In this document: one piece after another, positions 46,715 through 55,110 of the stretch
How positions within the stretch are numbered: the first letter of the stretch is position 1
How the letters are laid out: each line of letters opens with the position of its first letter
Source of the DNA: Acetobacter syzygii
GTDB taxonomy: Bacteria > Pseudomonadota > Alphaproteobacteria > Acetobacterales > Acetobacteraceae
DNA: 64,000 nucleotides
NCBI RefSeq assembly: GCF_000964225.1
Contig: NZ_BAMZ01000003.1
Coordinates: forward strand, 110,716-174,715
Reading direction: 5' to 3'
Notes under the pieces: model-generated
Seen by the model: only the letters and a program-made list of their open reading frames with translations
Told to the model about the DNA's origin: nothing
The model's database searches: none
Program-made: the position numbers and the translations under genes

Positions 46715-47020
46715 TCAATGCGTCCAGTTCTGGACCCGTGTGTAGGCAAAATTATCCGCATACACTTTGGGGCGACGCAGACGCTCGGTTGGCTTTTCCA
46801 CTTCGTAAGCAATATGCTCACGCTGGGCATAAGCCTCGGCCGCTTCACACGTATCAAATAAAAGACGAAGTTGGGATTGGGTGTCTGCACTGCCAGTCCA
46901 CCCCATAAGGGCATCCTGTTTACGCGGAGCATTCTGCCCATATTCAAACACCCACAAACGGGTGCCTGCTAAACCTGACTGACCAGCAGGCTTGGACTGC
47001 TTATAAATACGCGCTGGCAT
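46715..47020 (-). CDS. NDUFS4-like NADH-dehydrogenase accessory subunit
   Basis: 101 residues matching the ETC complex I subunit family: ARIYKQSKPAGQSG at the N-terminus, WVFEYGQ, MGWTGSADTQSQLRLLFDT, and the C-terminal AYEVEKPTERLRRPKVYADN with NFAYTRVQNWTH. In mitochondria NDUFS4 stabilises the NADH module of complex I. Alphaproteobacteria have the same subunit. GGAGG is six bases upstream. It is flanked by two tRNA genes and is away from any nuo genes seen here. Confidence 0.9.
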   Translation of the reverse strand: MPARIYKQSKPAGQSGLAGTRLWVFEYGQNAPRKQDALMGWTGSADTQSQLRLLFDTCEAAEAYAQREHIAYEVEKPTERLRRPKVYADNFAYTRVQNWTH

Positions 47021-47042
47021 TATGTGCCTCCCGCTTTATTTA

Positions 47043-47119
47043 TGGTCGGGGCGCCCGGACTCGAACCGGGGGCCTCGTGTACCCAAAACACGCGCGCTAC
47101 CAGGCTGCGCCACGCCCCG
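47043..47119 (-). tRNA. tRNA-Pro (anticodon TGG), CCA encoded
   Basis: Acceptor CGGGGCG/CGCCCCG, D arm GCGC-AGCCTGGTA-GCGC, anticodon arm CGTGT-TTTGGGT-ACACG with TGG at 34-36, and T arm CCCGG-TTCGAGT-CCGGG. Discriminator A is followed by encoded CCA (47043-47045). It starts 23 bp upstream of the NDUFS4-like gene, so that gene may be read through from the tRNA promoter. Confidence 0.95.
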
Positions 47120-47177
47120 AACAAGCGGGAACCTAAGCGCCTAATTCCAAACTGGCAACCCTGCTTCGATAAAAAAA

Positions 47178-47663
47178 TTACTCCGCGCACTCTTTTTTGT
47201 TGCTGACCAGTGGCGGAACAAACAGCGGAGCCGTATCCCACGGGAAAAGAACCCACGTATCCTGCGGCACTTCGGTAATAAACAGGTCTGTCAAAGCCTT
47301 ACCCGCAGGTTTGGCATACAGGCAGGCAAAATAGGCTTTTGGCAGACGTTCGCGCACAAAACGGGCGGTCACACCAGAATCGACCAGATCATCAATAATC
47401 AAAAACCCTTCCCCATCACCTGCGGCATCGGGGGATTTGATAATCTGGGGTTTGCCCATTTCCTCCTCGTCATATGTGACGACGGAAATTGTCTCGATCA
47501 ACCGGCACCCCAGTTCCCTTGCTGCAATAGCTGCTGGGATCAGGCCGCCACGGGTCACGGCGACAATACCTTTAAAAGGCATTTTTGGCACAAGGGCAGC
47601 AGCCAGCGCCCGGGCGTCCCTATGCAGTTGTTCCCATGTTACCGTGGCATAATGCACAGCCAT
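47178..47663 (-). CDS. gpt: Xanthine-guanine phosphoribosyltransferase
   Basis: Purine salvage enzyme using PRPP. 161 residues: IVAVTRGGLIPAAIAARELG, the PRPP loop FLIIDDLVDSGVTARFV and the C-terminal VLFPWDTAP are typical of Gpt. The ATG at 47663 with AAGGA about nine bases ahead is preferred over an in-frame GTG six bases upstream. It runs toward the tRNA-Pro gene. Confidence 0.93.
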   Translation of the reverse strand: MAVHYATVTWEQLHRDARALAAALVPKMPFKGIVAVTRGGLIPAAIAARELGCRLIETISVVTYDEEEMGKPQIIKSPDAAGDGEGFLIIDDLVDSGVTARFVRERLPKAYFACLYAKPAGKALTDLFITEVPQDTWVLFPWDTAPLFVPPLVSNKKECAE

Positions 47664-47844
47664 AAACACTATCCTTTACGATCAACCTGCGGGTCGGGTC
47701 TTATGCCCTTACCTCTCTGCGCTCTCCTTAGCAGGAACATGCCTGCCTTCCTACAGAGTGTTACGCGCCTGCAATCACCCCTCTGTCACCCATGCATACC
47801 CGCTGGCCAGATGCCAGACTGGCTTGCCACGCACGCCCATGCCC

Positions 47845-48096
47845 TTACGCATCCTCCTCCGTACCCGGCACATGGCCAATCTGCTCCAGATATTCTGGCT
47901 CGCCGTAATCGCCGATCTCCTCGTCCACCTCCATGCGTACGACGACGGCCCCCGCGACGTGAAGAATACCGGCGCGAATTTTATCGACCCGTCTGCGCGC
48001 ATCCTCCACACTGGGGCATACAATAGGCGCGCCCGCCCGCAATACGGCCCCCTGCCATAAAAATGGCTGAAATACGATCCGTTCTGCCAATGCCAT
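47845..48096 (-). CDS. Small acidic-tailed protein, unknown function
   Basis: 83 residues with no signal peptide: a hydrophobic beta-like start (ERIVFQPFLWQGAVLRAGAP), a basic helix (VEDARRRVDKIRAGIL), a valine-rich strand (AGAVVVRMEVDEE) and a strongly acidic C-terminus. The family is not recognised. The start could be 48096 or 48108. A promoter-like element lies about 40 bp upstream and a hairpin separates it from the DUF6525 gene, so it appears to be transcribed separately. Confidence 0.6.
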   Translation of the reverse strand: MALAERIVFQPFLWQGAVLRAGAPIVCPSVEDARRRVDKIRAGILHVAGAVVVRMEVDEEIGDYGEPEYLEQIGHVPGTEEDA

Positions 48097-48133
48097 ACCG
48101 ACCCCCATGACCACCCATAAGTTCCTGTTTTGT

Positions 48134-48160
48134 TCTATACTAATTTTTACGATAAACAAA
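48134..48160 (-). promoter_or_regulatory. Possible promoter of the small 83-residue protein
   Basis: TTTGTT and TATAGA separated by 15 nt in an AT-rich stretch, about 38 bp before the ATG. The spacing is shorter than ideal. Confidence 0.3.
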
Positions 48161-48171
48161 CACAAGACTTA

Positions 48172-48192
48172 TGCCAGAGTCGTGCTCTGGCA
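48172..48192. terminator. Perfect 8-bp hairpin downstream of the CobW-DUF6525 pair
   Basis: TGCCAGAG-CACGA-CTCTGGCA (read on the minus strand), 17 bp after the DUF6525 stop, is followed by TAAGTCTTGTGTTTGTTT. It probably ends that operon, although the U tract is interrupted. Confidence 0.5.
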
Positions 48193-48209
48193 TGGTCGTA
48201 TGGCAAGGC

Positions 48210-48545
48210 TTATCGCTGCACGGTGCCTTCTGCCGCCAAGTGTGGCAGCGGCATACCGTACTGCTCCACATAACGGGTGGCGAACACATCCCTCTCCAGT
48301 CGCTCGCAATAGTCCAGATAACGGATCAGGGCTTTTTCCGCCCGTGCCGTGCGCCCATAACTCCGTTTGTAATGCCGCCAGAGCATCAGCACATTGACCG
48401 ACCATGCGTCATAACTATGCTGGGCCACACGCTGGCGTATGCTGGGTGGCAGGGAATCAAAGGCGTTCCAGTCATTCCCATCATACCGTCGCCAGACTTC
48501 GTGCCGGAGTGTGCGTTCGTTTGTGCGGGATGGCAGCGGGCTCAT
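48210..48545 (-). CDS. DUF6525-like small protein, coupled to the zinc GTPase
   Basis: 111 residues, rich in Arg and Tyr, no signal peptide or membrane helix. It contains [20 protein letters not shown] and [20 protein letters not shown]. The similarity to DUF6525 proteins of Alphaproteobacteria is from memory and moderate. Its ATG overlaps the stop of the CobW-type GTPase gene (ATGA), so it is co-translated and probably under the same zinc control. Function unknown. Confidence 0.65.
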   Translation of the reverse strand: MSPLPSRTNERTLRHEVWRRYDGNDWNAFDSLPPSIRQRVAQHSYDAWSVNVLMLWRHYKRSYGRTARAEKALIRYLDYCERLERDVFATRYVEQYGMPLPHLAAEGTVQR

Positions 48546-49759
48546 TGCGCTTCCGCCTCCGTACGCCACACAGGGAACGGATCGGGGAGATGAGCAAATT
48601 GCTCCGGGTCAAAACGCGTGCTTTCAGTCTCGGGCACAAGGCAAGCGTTCAAAGCGGCACGAATGGCGGCCTCGTCCATATCTGCCGTGCCAATAAACAC
48701 CATCTCCTGCCGGCGGTCCCCGTAAACCCGGTCCCATTTTTCTACCAGCATATCCTGCCATTCCTTGTTATCCGGCCAATGCTCGGAAGGAATATGCACC
48801 CACCAATACCCTGCGGCCTCGGTCCGGACCAGCGCGCCCGCCTGCCCAAGTTCCCCCACCCACATGGGACGCGTTGCAAGCCAGAAATAACCTTTGCTCC
48901 GCACAACCCCCGGCCAGGCGTGGTCTATAAATGCCTTGAATTTTTCAGGAATAAAGGGCCGTCGCGCCCTGAATACAAAACTCCTGATCCCATATTCCTC
49001 GGTTTCGGGAACATGATTGGAAAAACCGTAAAGCTCTTTGTACCACAACGGATTTTTATGGGCTTTTTCGTAATCAAACCGATGCGTATCCAGCACGCTT
49101 TCCAGCGGTACAACCGCATGGTCAGTTTCTATAATAGCGGCATCCGGGTTAAGGCTTTTAATAATCTGGCGCGCCGCCACACATTGTTCGGCTGTTGCGC
49201 TGGAAATCTTGTTCAACACAACAACATCTGCAAATTCGATCTGCTCCACCAGCAAGGAAACCAGCGCGCGATCATCCTCATCTCCTGCTGTTTCTCCACG
49301 ATCTTTTAGAAAATCTGTTGAGCTGTAATCTTTGAGAAGGTTAACCGCATCCACAACAGTTACCATTGTATCCAGCCGCGCTATATCGGCCAGGCTGTTA
49401 CCGGCTTCGTCCCGGAACTCAAACGTGGCGGCCACCGGTAACGGTTCTGCTATGCCAGTTGATTCTATAAGCAGGTAATCAAACCGCCCTGCCTCTGCCA
49501 ACCGCCGTACTTCCTGCAACAGGTCATCGCGCAATGTGCAGCAGATGCAGCCATTGCTCATTTCCACCAGCTTTTCATCCGTGCGGGATAGATCGCTTCC
49601 ATCGCGCACCAGATCAGCATCTATGTTCACATCGCTCATATCATTCACAATAACCGCGACCTTGCGGCCAGTACGGTTGTTGAGAATATGGTTGAGCAGC
49701 GTTGTTTTTCCGGCACCAAGAAAACCGGACAGGACGGTAACAGGCAATCTGGCGGGCAT
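48542..49759 (-). CDS. CobW/ZigA-family zinc metallochaperone GTPase
   Basis: 405 residues. P-loop [16 protein letters not shown] (11-26), metal-binding CxCC motif GCICC (Cys71, 73, 74), [12 protein letters not shown], the NKxD-like LNKIS and a C-terminal CobW_C domain ([15 protein letters not shown]). The NDMSDVNID segment marks the YciC/ZigA/ZagA branch, proteins made under zinc starvation to supply zinc to client enzymes. An 18-bp Zur-like palindrome lies 49 bp upstream. The DUF6525-like gene overlaps its stop. Confidence 0.9.
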   Translation of the reverse strand: MPARLPVTVLSGFLGAGKTTLLNHILNNRTGRKVAVIVNDMSDVNIDADLVRDGSDLSRTDEKLVEMSNGCICCTLRDDLLQEVRRLAEAGRFDYLLIESTGIAEPLPVAATFEFRDEAGNSLADIARLDTMVTVVDAVNLLKDYSSTDFLKDRGETAGDEDDRALVSLLVEQIEFADVVVLNKISSATAEQCVAARQIIKSLNPDAAIIETDHAVVPLESVLDTHRFDYEKAHKNPLWYKELYGFSNHVPETEEYGIRSFVFRARRPFIPEKFKAFIDHAWPGVVRSKGYFWLATRPMWVGELGQAGALVRTEAAGYWWVHIPSEHWPDNKEWQDMLVEKWDRVYGDRRQEMVFIGTADMDEAAIRAALNACLVPETESTRFDPEQFAHLPDPFPVWRTEAEAQ

Positions 49760-49807
49760 GGGGGGGAGGAACCTTAACTATTACAATCACATTCCCATGC
49801 TATATAC

Positions 49808-49825
49808 GTTATATTATAACATAAC
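49808..49825 (-). promoter_or_regulatory. Zur-like operator upstream of the zinc GTPase gene
   Basis: The 18-mer GTTATATTATAACATAAC is palindromic except for one base pair and matches the GTTATnTTATAAnATAAC pattern expected of proteobacterial Zur boxes. It is 49-66 bp upstream of the ATG, overlapping the likely promoter in an AT-rich stretch. It suggests repression by Zur with zinc. Confidence 0.65.
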
Positions 49826-49934
49826 AATTCCATGCCAAAAAAATGTCCCGGTTCTGGTTCCGGCAGCATTCCTCACAAAATGATCGCAGGAGCAGAACGA
49901 CCATGGCGGCCTGCCCTGCTCCTGCCTGTTTTTC

Positions 49935-50522
49935 TTATGGTGCCGTCAGGTGCGTATACAGAATGGAACAGCCAATACCGATCAGAGCTATGCCCCCTAC
50001 AATTTCGGCATACCGTCCAATCCATTCGCTGGCGTGCCGCCCAATAATAACGCCAAAAGTTGCGACAACAGTGGTTATGCCACCAATAACCAGACAGGCC
50101 GCAACAATATTGACCTGCATAACGCCAAGACTCACGCCCACGGCTGTTGCATCTATGCTGGTTGCCAACGCGGTTGCCACCAAACCCAGCACGCCACCAC
50201 GGGCATGGGGGGTATTTGCAATCACCGGCTCCGGAGCAGGCTCCTCCTCTTTAAAGGCAAGGCGGATCATATTGCCACCAATAGCCAGCAACAGGCCAAA
50301 GGCAATCCAATGGTCAACTGCGGCAATCCATGTGCTGAGCGCCAGCCCAAGAACCCAACCGATAACCGGAGTTATGGCTTCAAAAAAACCAAAAACAGCG
50401 CCAATACGCACCGCATCGTTCAAACGGGCGTTCTGTTCGACTGCCCCCTTGCCAACAGCTGCGGCAAAGGCATCGACAGACAGGCTGAGGCCAAGGACAC
50501 CCAGCGTGAAAATACCGGTCAT
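49935..50522 (-). CDS. mntP: Manganese efflux pump MntP
   Basis: 195 residues with about six membrane helices. MTGIFTLGVLGLSLSVDAFA at the N-terminus, with the conserved Asp in SVDAFAA, AVRIGAVFGFFEAITPVIGW, GLVATALATSIDATAVGVSL and IGIGCSILYTHL are typical. The frame stays open 117 bases further upstream to 50639, but that segment is a Mn riboswitch aptamer; ATG at 50522 with GGAA just upstream matches the family start. It exports Mn(II) when cytosolic Mn is high. Confidence 0.93.
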   Translation of the reverse strand: MTGIFTLGVLGLSLSVDAFAAAVGKGAVEQNARLNDAVRIGAVFGFFEAITPVIGWVLGLALSTWIAAVDHWIAFGLLLAIGGNMIRLAFKEEEPAPEPVIANTPHARGGVLGLVATALATSIDATAVGVSLGVMQVNIVAACLVIGGITTVVATFGVIIGRHASEWIGRYAEIVGGIALIGIGCSILYTHLTAP

Positions 50523-50577
50523 AAGAATTCCACGGGCCGCAAGAAACACAAACAGCAGACGGAATCCCCCGGCCACA

Positions 50578-50700
50578 CTTGGGGTATCCACTGCCGTTGG
50601 TCTTGCCTGGCGTTTTATGCAAAACGCTGCCTTCACCATGGCCCGTAAGCCAAGCTTGTTGATGAAGGCCCCTCATAACTGAGGGTAACTACTCCCCAAG
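50578..50700 (-). promoter_or_regulatory. yybP-ykoY (Mn2+-sensing) riboswitch in the mntP leader
   Basis: Minus-strand P1 is CTTGGGG (50694-50700) pairing CCCCAAG (50578-50584). Just after P1 comes the conserved GGGGAGTAG, then P2 CCCTC-AGTTAT-GAGGG, then CCTTCA with ATCAACA (consensus GUCAACA) pairing to TGAAGG, and a GCGTTTT/AAAACGC hairpin. Downstream GGATTCC can pair with the GGAATTC that holds the mntP Shine-Dalgarno, an apparent expression platform. Confidence 0.8.
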
Positions 50701-50861
50701 GACGGGGCGATGCCTACCAAGTGGAAGACAAGATTGCAACCATTTGTTTATCCGCGCTTAATCCACAGGCTTACCCACGCAAGCATCCTCAGAATCTGTG
50801 GATAAAGCACAAACCAATGGGTTAACGGGACCGGAGACATATCCCCCCGGCCCCATATGGA
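50701..50861. other. Intergenic part of the mntP leader and promoter region
   Basis: This 161-bp stretch, together with the riboswitch, makes a 339-bp gene-free gap between mntP and the RcnB-like gene. It should contain the mntP promoter. No convincing -35/-10 pair or further hairpin was recognised. Confidence 0.5.
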
Positions 50862-51299
50862 TTAACGCGCCATACCGGAGGAAATAACCCCTCCCACCAC
50901 GCCCGCAATAACGCCGCTGGCAATGCTGGTCAGGAGGAACTGGTTACCATACTGCATCCAGCGGTAACCCGGCGGTGGAGCATACAGCCCACTATGGCTG
51001 CGCCAGTCATTCACATACCAGCGGCTGTTTACCGGGCCATCGTACCGGTCGCCGCGTTGCCAGCGCCGGTTCATGTCATAATGATCAGAATCATGACCCG
51101 GACCGCCACGGCCACCACGCATACCGCCACGGCCCGGACCACCGGGGGGAGGCGGATTGTGCATGGCCGCATGACCTCCTGGCCCCTGCCCACCGGGACC
51201 GCCACCCGGGCCACCCTGCCCTATGCCCTGCGCATGAGCAGAAGACCCCAGCAGCAAACAACCATTCAGCATAACGGCAACAAGGAGCTTTGTGTTCAC
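50862..51299 (-). CDS. RcnB-like secreted Gly-rich protein
   Basis: 145 residues from a GTG start with AGGA about nine bases ahead. A signal peptide (NTKLLVAVMLNGCLLLGSSA then HAQ) is followed by a Gly/Pro/His-rich stretch and the RcnB-type end: RRWQRGDRYDG, WYVNDWRSHSGLYAPPPGYR, WMQYGNQFLLTSIASGVIAG. RcnB of E. coli is a periplasmic protein affecting Ni/Co efflux. It lies upstream of mntP on the same strand but is separated by the riboswitch leader. Metal role is inferred. Confidence 0.75.
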   Translation of the reverse strand: MNTKLLVAVMLNGCLLLGSSAHAQGIGQGGPGGGPGGQGPGGHAAMHNPPPPGGPGRGGMRGGRGGPGHDSDHYDMNRRWQRGDRYDGPVNSRWYVNDWRSHSGLYAPPPGYRWMQYGNQFLLTSIASGVIAGVVGGVISSGMAR

Positions 51300-51456
51300 C
51301 TGATCTGTTCCTTTTGAACCCAAGCCACGTAGGGCTTTTCCATCCGAAGTTTTACTATATTTGCGGCACTATTGTGGTCGGTCGGATGCCTGCCTTTAAC
51401 TCCGGTATGGACCATGGGGTTCCGCGCGCCACCGACCCGGCGCGCGGGCCTGTCTT

Positions 51457-53919
51457 TTACCAGCTATAGCCAATGCTGGCCTGTGCGTTACGCCGCTCCC
51501 CGTACCAGCACCATTCGTCATACGGTGCGTAACCATAACAGCTTGCCACATAACGTTTGTTAAACAGGTTGCGCACACTCGCCTGCAACTTCCACCCTTT
51601 AAACGAATGCCCCAGATTGGCCATATCGTAACTGATGGACCCATCGAACAACGTATAGGACGGTACGGTTACTGACCCGTAGGATGCCGTACCCCCGTAA
51701 GATGAGGCAACATGGCGCACACCACCGCCAAAACCAAAGCCCTTCAGGCGGCCTGACTGCATGGTATAAAACGCAAACAACGAGGCATTTCCCCTATTGG
51801 CTCCAATAAGAGGGTGGCCCGTTGAATCATCATGCACACGCTGGGTGCTTATGGCAGCCGTAACATCCAGCCCTTTGTAAGCTTCCACATGGGCTTCAAA
51901 TTCAAAGCCGTCGGAATGTACTTTGCCACTTTGAGTGGAGTAGCTGGAGTTCGGCACAGCCACCAGAACACCTGTCTGCTCAATATGGAAACCTGCGGCA
52001 GAAAGCAGGACTGGCAGGGAGGGAATCTGGTATTTAAATCCGCCCTCAAGCTGCTTGCCCATGCTTGGATCAGCCTGACGCATATGCACACCATCGCTGG
52101 ATACCACACCAGCCTGCGGCGCAAACGATGTTGCATATGAAATGTAAGGAGATAGTCCAAAATTAAAATGATACAGACCAGATGCACGGAAGGTAATCTG
52201 TTCGGGGTTCTGGTGCGTGACCGAGTTGCTCATACGCTCGGTCTGCTCGCTACGGTACCAGTCGTTCCGCAGGCTCCCGGTGAGATAGAGGTTTTGAATC
52301 CGGATCTGATCCTGCGCGTAAAGCCCGACCTGATGCTGGTTGGTAATATAATTGCTCGATGCCGCAGGCGCGGTGATCTTCTGCCCATATACCGGGTGCA
52401 GCACGTTAATGGAGGGTGCACTCCCCCACCCATCCAGTTCGGTGGCATGGCTTTGCTGGTAATCAAATCCAACCATGAGCTGATGGTGAAGGATGGATGT
52501 ATCAAACCGCCCCTTAACCTGACTGTCAAAGGCCAGATTCTGCATCCGCTCGTTGGCAAAACCTACACCCCGGCTAAAATTGCCGAGCTGCTCCATAGCC
52601 ATATCCCGGTTGTAGGATGCGTCCTGATAAATGCCGTAACCATAGACGCTCTTATATTTTGTCCGCACATCATCATACCGACCGCGCGATGCAACGCTCC
52701 AGTCCTTATTAAAATCATGCTTGAAAATATAGGTTATGGAACCATGGTTGCGATCGAACTCCTCGTAGGAGCGATCCCCATCGTAAAAATTCTGCTTGAT
52801 GTAGCCAAAATCAGCTTTTTTAAGCGACCCCACCAAGGGCACAGAGCCGTAAGAGGCGTTTTTGGGGTCATACTGGTAATTACCCAGCAATGTTAGGGTT
52901 GTGGGGCCATCGCCACCAATTGTTATGGCCGGACTAATGCTATAGCGCCGGTTGACCGTCTGACTGAGCTGGCTATGCGAGCCGTTGACCGTGCCATACA
53001 GCCGGTAGCGCACAAAACCGTCCTTGGTTGCCCACCCGCCAACATCACCATCCACACGGTACAGGTCAAAACTTCCGCCGGTAGCTGTAAGCCCTCCATA
53101 AAACTTATCTTCCGTTGGCAGCTTGCTGGAAAGAGCAACCAGCCCACCGGGGCTGGACTGCCCATACAGGGCGGAAGATGGACCTTTAAGCACCTCTATG
53201 CGGTCAAGGCGGGAAGTATCGGTCTGGGCGGTTGCGTAGCCATTGGGGCTACTTTGTTCCTTCAGACCATCCAAAAAGGTGGGAACGGTAAAACCGCGCA
53301 GGGTAAACAGGTCATAACGGGTGGCAGTCGCCCCACGTTGGTCTGGCAGCACCCCGGCCATATAACGGATTGCCTGATTAAGACTTAATACGCCACGATT
53401 ATCCATTTCGTGCCGACTTATAACGGTAATGGATTGTGCCGTATTAACCAAAGGCGTGTTTGTTTTGGTGCCGGAGGATGCCATGGTGCTGGCAGTCCGT
53501 GCACGCCCCACCACATCCACTTTTTCGCCCTGCGCTGTGGCGGCCACACCCTGCGGAGTTGCCGCCCCCTGCACAAGAGCAACAGACGTAGGTGCCGTAC
53601 TGCGGAAGCTCAAACCCGTGCCAGCCAGCATTTTACCCAACGCATCCTGCGCGCTCAAATGCCCGGACACCCCCGGAGACACCAGATTGTGCGCCAGGGA
53701 TGTTGGCACGGAAACCTGAATACCGGACTGACGGGAAAACTGGCGCAAAGCGGTGGCCAAAGGCTGCGGCGCAATAGTAAATGTATGCACCTCCCCCCCG
53801 GATACAGAAGGCGTTTGCGCACAAACGGGCATAATTGCCGTTGAAGCACACAAAAGCCCCCCCAGAGCGTACCAGCCAACAGATAATTTTTTAAAACGGC
53901 GACCCAAAATCTGATGCAT
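51457..53919 (-). CDS. TonB-dependent siderophore receptor with STN signalling domain
   Basis: 820 residues. After the signal peptide (ending VCAQ) comes an STN domain (FTIAPQPLATALRQFSRQSG; about residues 47-115), a plug domain (TAQSITVISRHEMDNRGVLS, RIEVLKGPSSALYGQSSPGG) and a 22-strand barrel ending in aromatic YSW. STN receptors bind FecR to signal the presence of a siderophore. It follows fecR and fecI on the same strand, forming a FecA-type set. AGGTGA is five bases before the ATG. The ligand is unknown. Confidence 0.92.
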   Translation of the reverse strand: MHQILGRRFKKLSVGWYALGGLLCASTAIMPVCAQTPSVSGGEVHTFTIAPQPLATALRQFSRQSGIQVSVPTSLAHNLVSPGVSGHLSAQDALGKMLAGTGLSFRSTAPTSVALVQGAATPQGVAATAQGEKVDVVGRARTASTMASSGTKTNTPLVNTAQSITVISRHEMDNRGVLSLNQAIRYMAGVLPDQRGATATRYDLFTLRGFTVPTFLDGLKEQSSPNGYATAQTDTSRLDRIEVLKGPSSALYGQSSPGGLVALSSKLPTEDKFYGGLTATGGSFDLYRVDGDVGGWATKDGFVRYRLYGTVNGSHSQLSQTVNRRYSISPAITIGGDGPTTLTLLGNYQYDPKNASYGSVPLVGSLKKADFGYIKQNFYDGDRSYEEFDRNHGSITYIFKHDFNKDWSVASRGRYDDVRTKYKSVYGYGIYQDASYNRDMAMEQLGNFSRGVGFANERMQNLAFDSQVKGRFDTSILHHQLMVGFDYQQSHATELDGWGSAPSINVLHPVYGQKITAPAASSNYITNQHQVGLYAQDQIRIQNLYLTGSLRNDWYRSEQTERMSNSVTHQNPEQITFRASGLYHFNFGLSPYISYATSFAPQAGVVSSDGVHMRQADPSMGKQLEGGFKYQIPSLPVLLSAAGFHIEQTGVLVAVPNSSYSTQSGKVHSDGFEFEAHVEAYKGLDVTAAISTQRVHDDSTGHPLIGANRGNASLFAFYTMQSGRLKGFGFGGGVRHVASSYGGTASYGSVTVPSYTLFDGSISYDMANLGHSFKGWKLQASVRNLFNKRYVASCYGYAPYDEWCWYGERRNAQASIGYSW

Positions 53920-53970
53920 CTTTCACCTGACAAACAACCATCGAGCTTTGGCAAAAAGGCCAGAACCGAC

Positions 53971-53990
53971 AGTGAGATGCATTCGCAACT
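53971..53990 (-). promoter_or_regulatory. Candidate iron-responsive site upstream of the STN receptor
   Basis: Minus-strand AGTTGCGAATGCATCTCACT shares AGTTGCGAATG with the better Fur-like box upstream of the Fiu receptor gene. It lies 52 bp before the receptor start, in the 133-bp gap after fecR. Confidence 0.4.
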
Positions 53991-54052
53991 CCCTGCATAC
54001 AGACTAAGACTCACCGCGCAGGATTTTACCCACCCCCTGCGCGCAAAAAAAA

Positions 54053-55027
54053 TCAGTGCCCGGCAGATGTAATAACCAACCCATTACCGGGCAGATGGGT
54101 CAGCTTTAAGCCCCGCCCATTGATGAGGGACAGAATTGCATCATCCGGATGATCGTTCCGTAGCACGGCATCCACCCGGTCCATGCCAGTTGTATTGGCC
54201 CACACCCATGTGGAACCGTGGCGATACCGCGCCACAAGTTGCAGGGCTTCCGCCACCGTTTTGTTGTGGATGATCAACTCACCATAGCGCCACGCGGCCA
54301 CATCCTCCGGGTCCACCGGGGGGTCGCGCACAACCGCGCCTCCCTGTCGGTAATGGGCCGCCTGCCCAACCAGCAGGTCTGTGCGGTCCGCAGCGTTCTG
54401 CTTACCAACAAACACATGGCCCTCGGTTACGGCAATATCCACCTGCTCGTTTTCGCGCCCCACAAAAAAAGCAGTCCCTACATCCTGCGTCACACCATCG
54501 ACCGCAGCCACCCTGAATGGCCGTGTATCCTGATGTTGCACCGCCACCCACAAACGGCCAGCCAACAGTTCGACCCTGCGCTCATTCTTGGTGTAATGCA
54601 GGGCAACGGCAGACTGCGCATCCAGCATCAAGCGCGTTCCATCGGGCAATGTGTAGGTCGCTACCTGCCCATTAAAAGTCTGGTAATCCGCCCGCAACCG
54701 CAACAGAATATCGGGCAGGAAACAAAGCGTTACCCCCATGGCCACCGCAACAGGCACCATCAAAGCCCAGCGTTTTTTTCTGCTCCTGCGGGGCACAACA
54801 GGTGTCACCTCAGACTGTGCACCATGACCGGACAAAACCTGCTCGAACCTCTGCAACCCCTGCCAAAGCTGCCGTTCAGCCTCAAACGCCTGCCGGTGTG
54901 CCGGTGCCTGTGCCAGCCAGACCTTGATATCTGCAATATTTTCGGGTGTGGCATGGCCAGAGGCCAGCACAATAATCCACTCCCTGGCTTTAATACGCGT
55001 TGGTGACTGAGAACTCAAAACGGGCAC
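54053..55027 (-). CDS. FecR-like transmembrane anti-sigma regulator
   Basis: 324 residues. The cytosolic N-terminal DUF4880-like part (KAREWIIVLASGHATPENIA, FEAERQLWQGLQRFEQ) is followed by a membrane helix (about 86-106). The periplasmic FecR domain (TYTLPDGTRLMLDAQSAVAL, VELLAGRLWVAVQH, VDIAVTEGHVFV) and a C-terminal STN-like part complete it. It would relay receptor occupancy to the adjacent ECF sigma factor. The start codon is GTG with AGG upstream. Confidence 0.9.
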   Translation of the reverse strand: MPVLSSQSPTRIKAREWIIVLASGHATPENIADIKVWLAQAPAHRQAFEAERQLWQGLQRFEQVLSGHGAQSEVTPVVPRRSRKKRWALMVPVAVAMGVTLCFLPDILLRLRADYQTFNGQVATYTLPDGTRLMLDAQSAVALHYTKNERRVELLAGRLWVAVQHQDTRPFRVAAVDGVTQDVGTAFFVGRENEQVDIAVTEGHVFVGKQNAADRTDLLVGQAAHYRQGGAVVRDPPVDPEDVAAWRYGELIIHNKTVAEALQLVARYRHGSTWVWANTTGMDRVDAVLRNDHPDDAILSLINGRGLKLTHLPGNGLVITSAGH

Positions 55028-55110
55028 GTAACCGACCTATGCTTAATAAAAACGCACACTCTACGCAGCATATATTTATACAAAATACTGCTTTATCACG
55101 ACTTTTCTGC

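Noticed and set aside
49832..50047. Short plus-strand frame starting MPKKCPGSGSGSIPHK, considered as a SEC-C zinc-motif peptide
   Set aside because: The Cys/His spacing of SEC-C is missing and the frame runs antisense into mntP.
50523..50639. N-terminal extension of MntP
   Set aside because: The DNA is the 3' part of the Mn riboswitch, and the family start motif lies at 50522.
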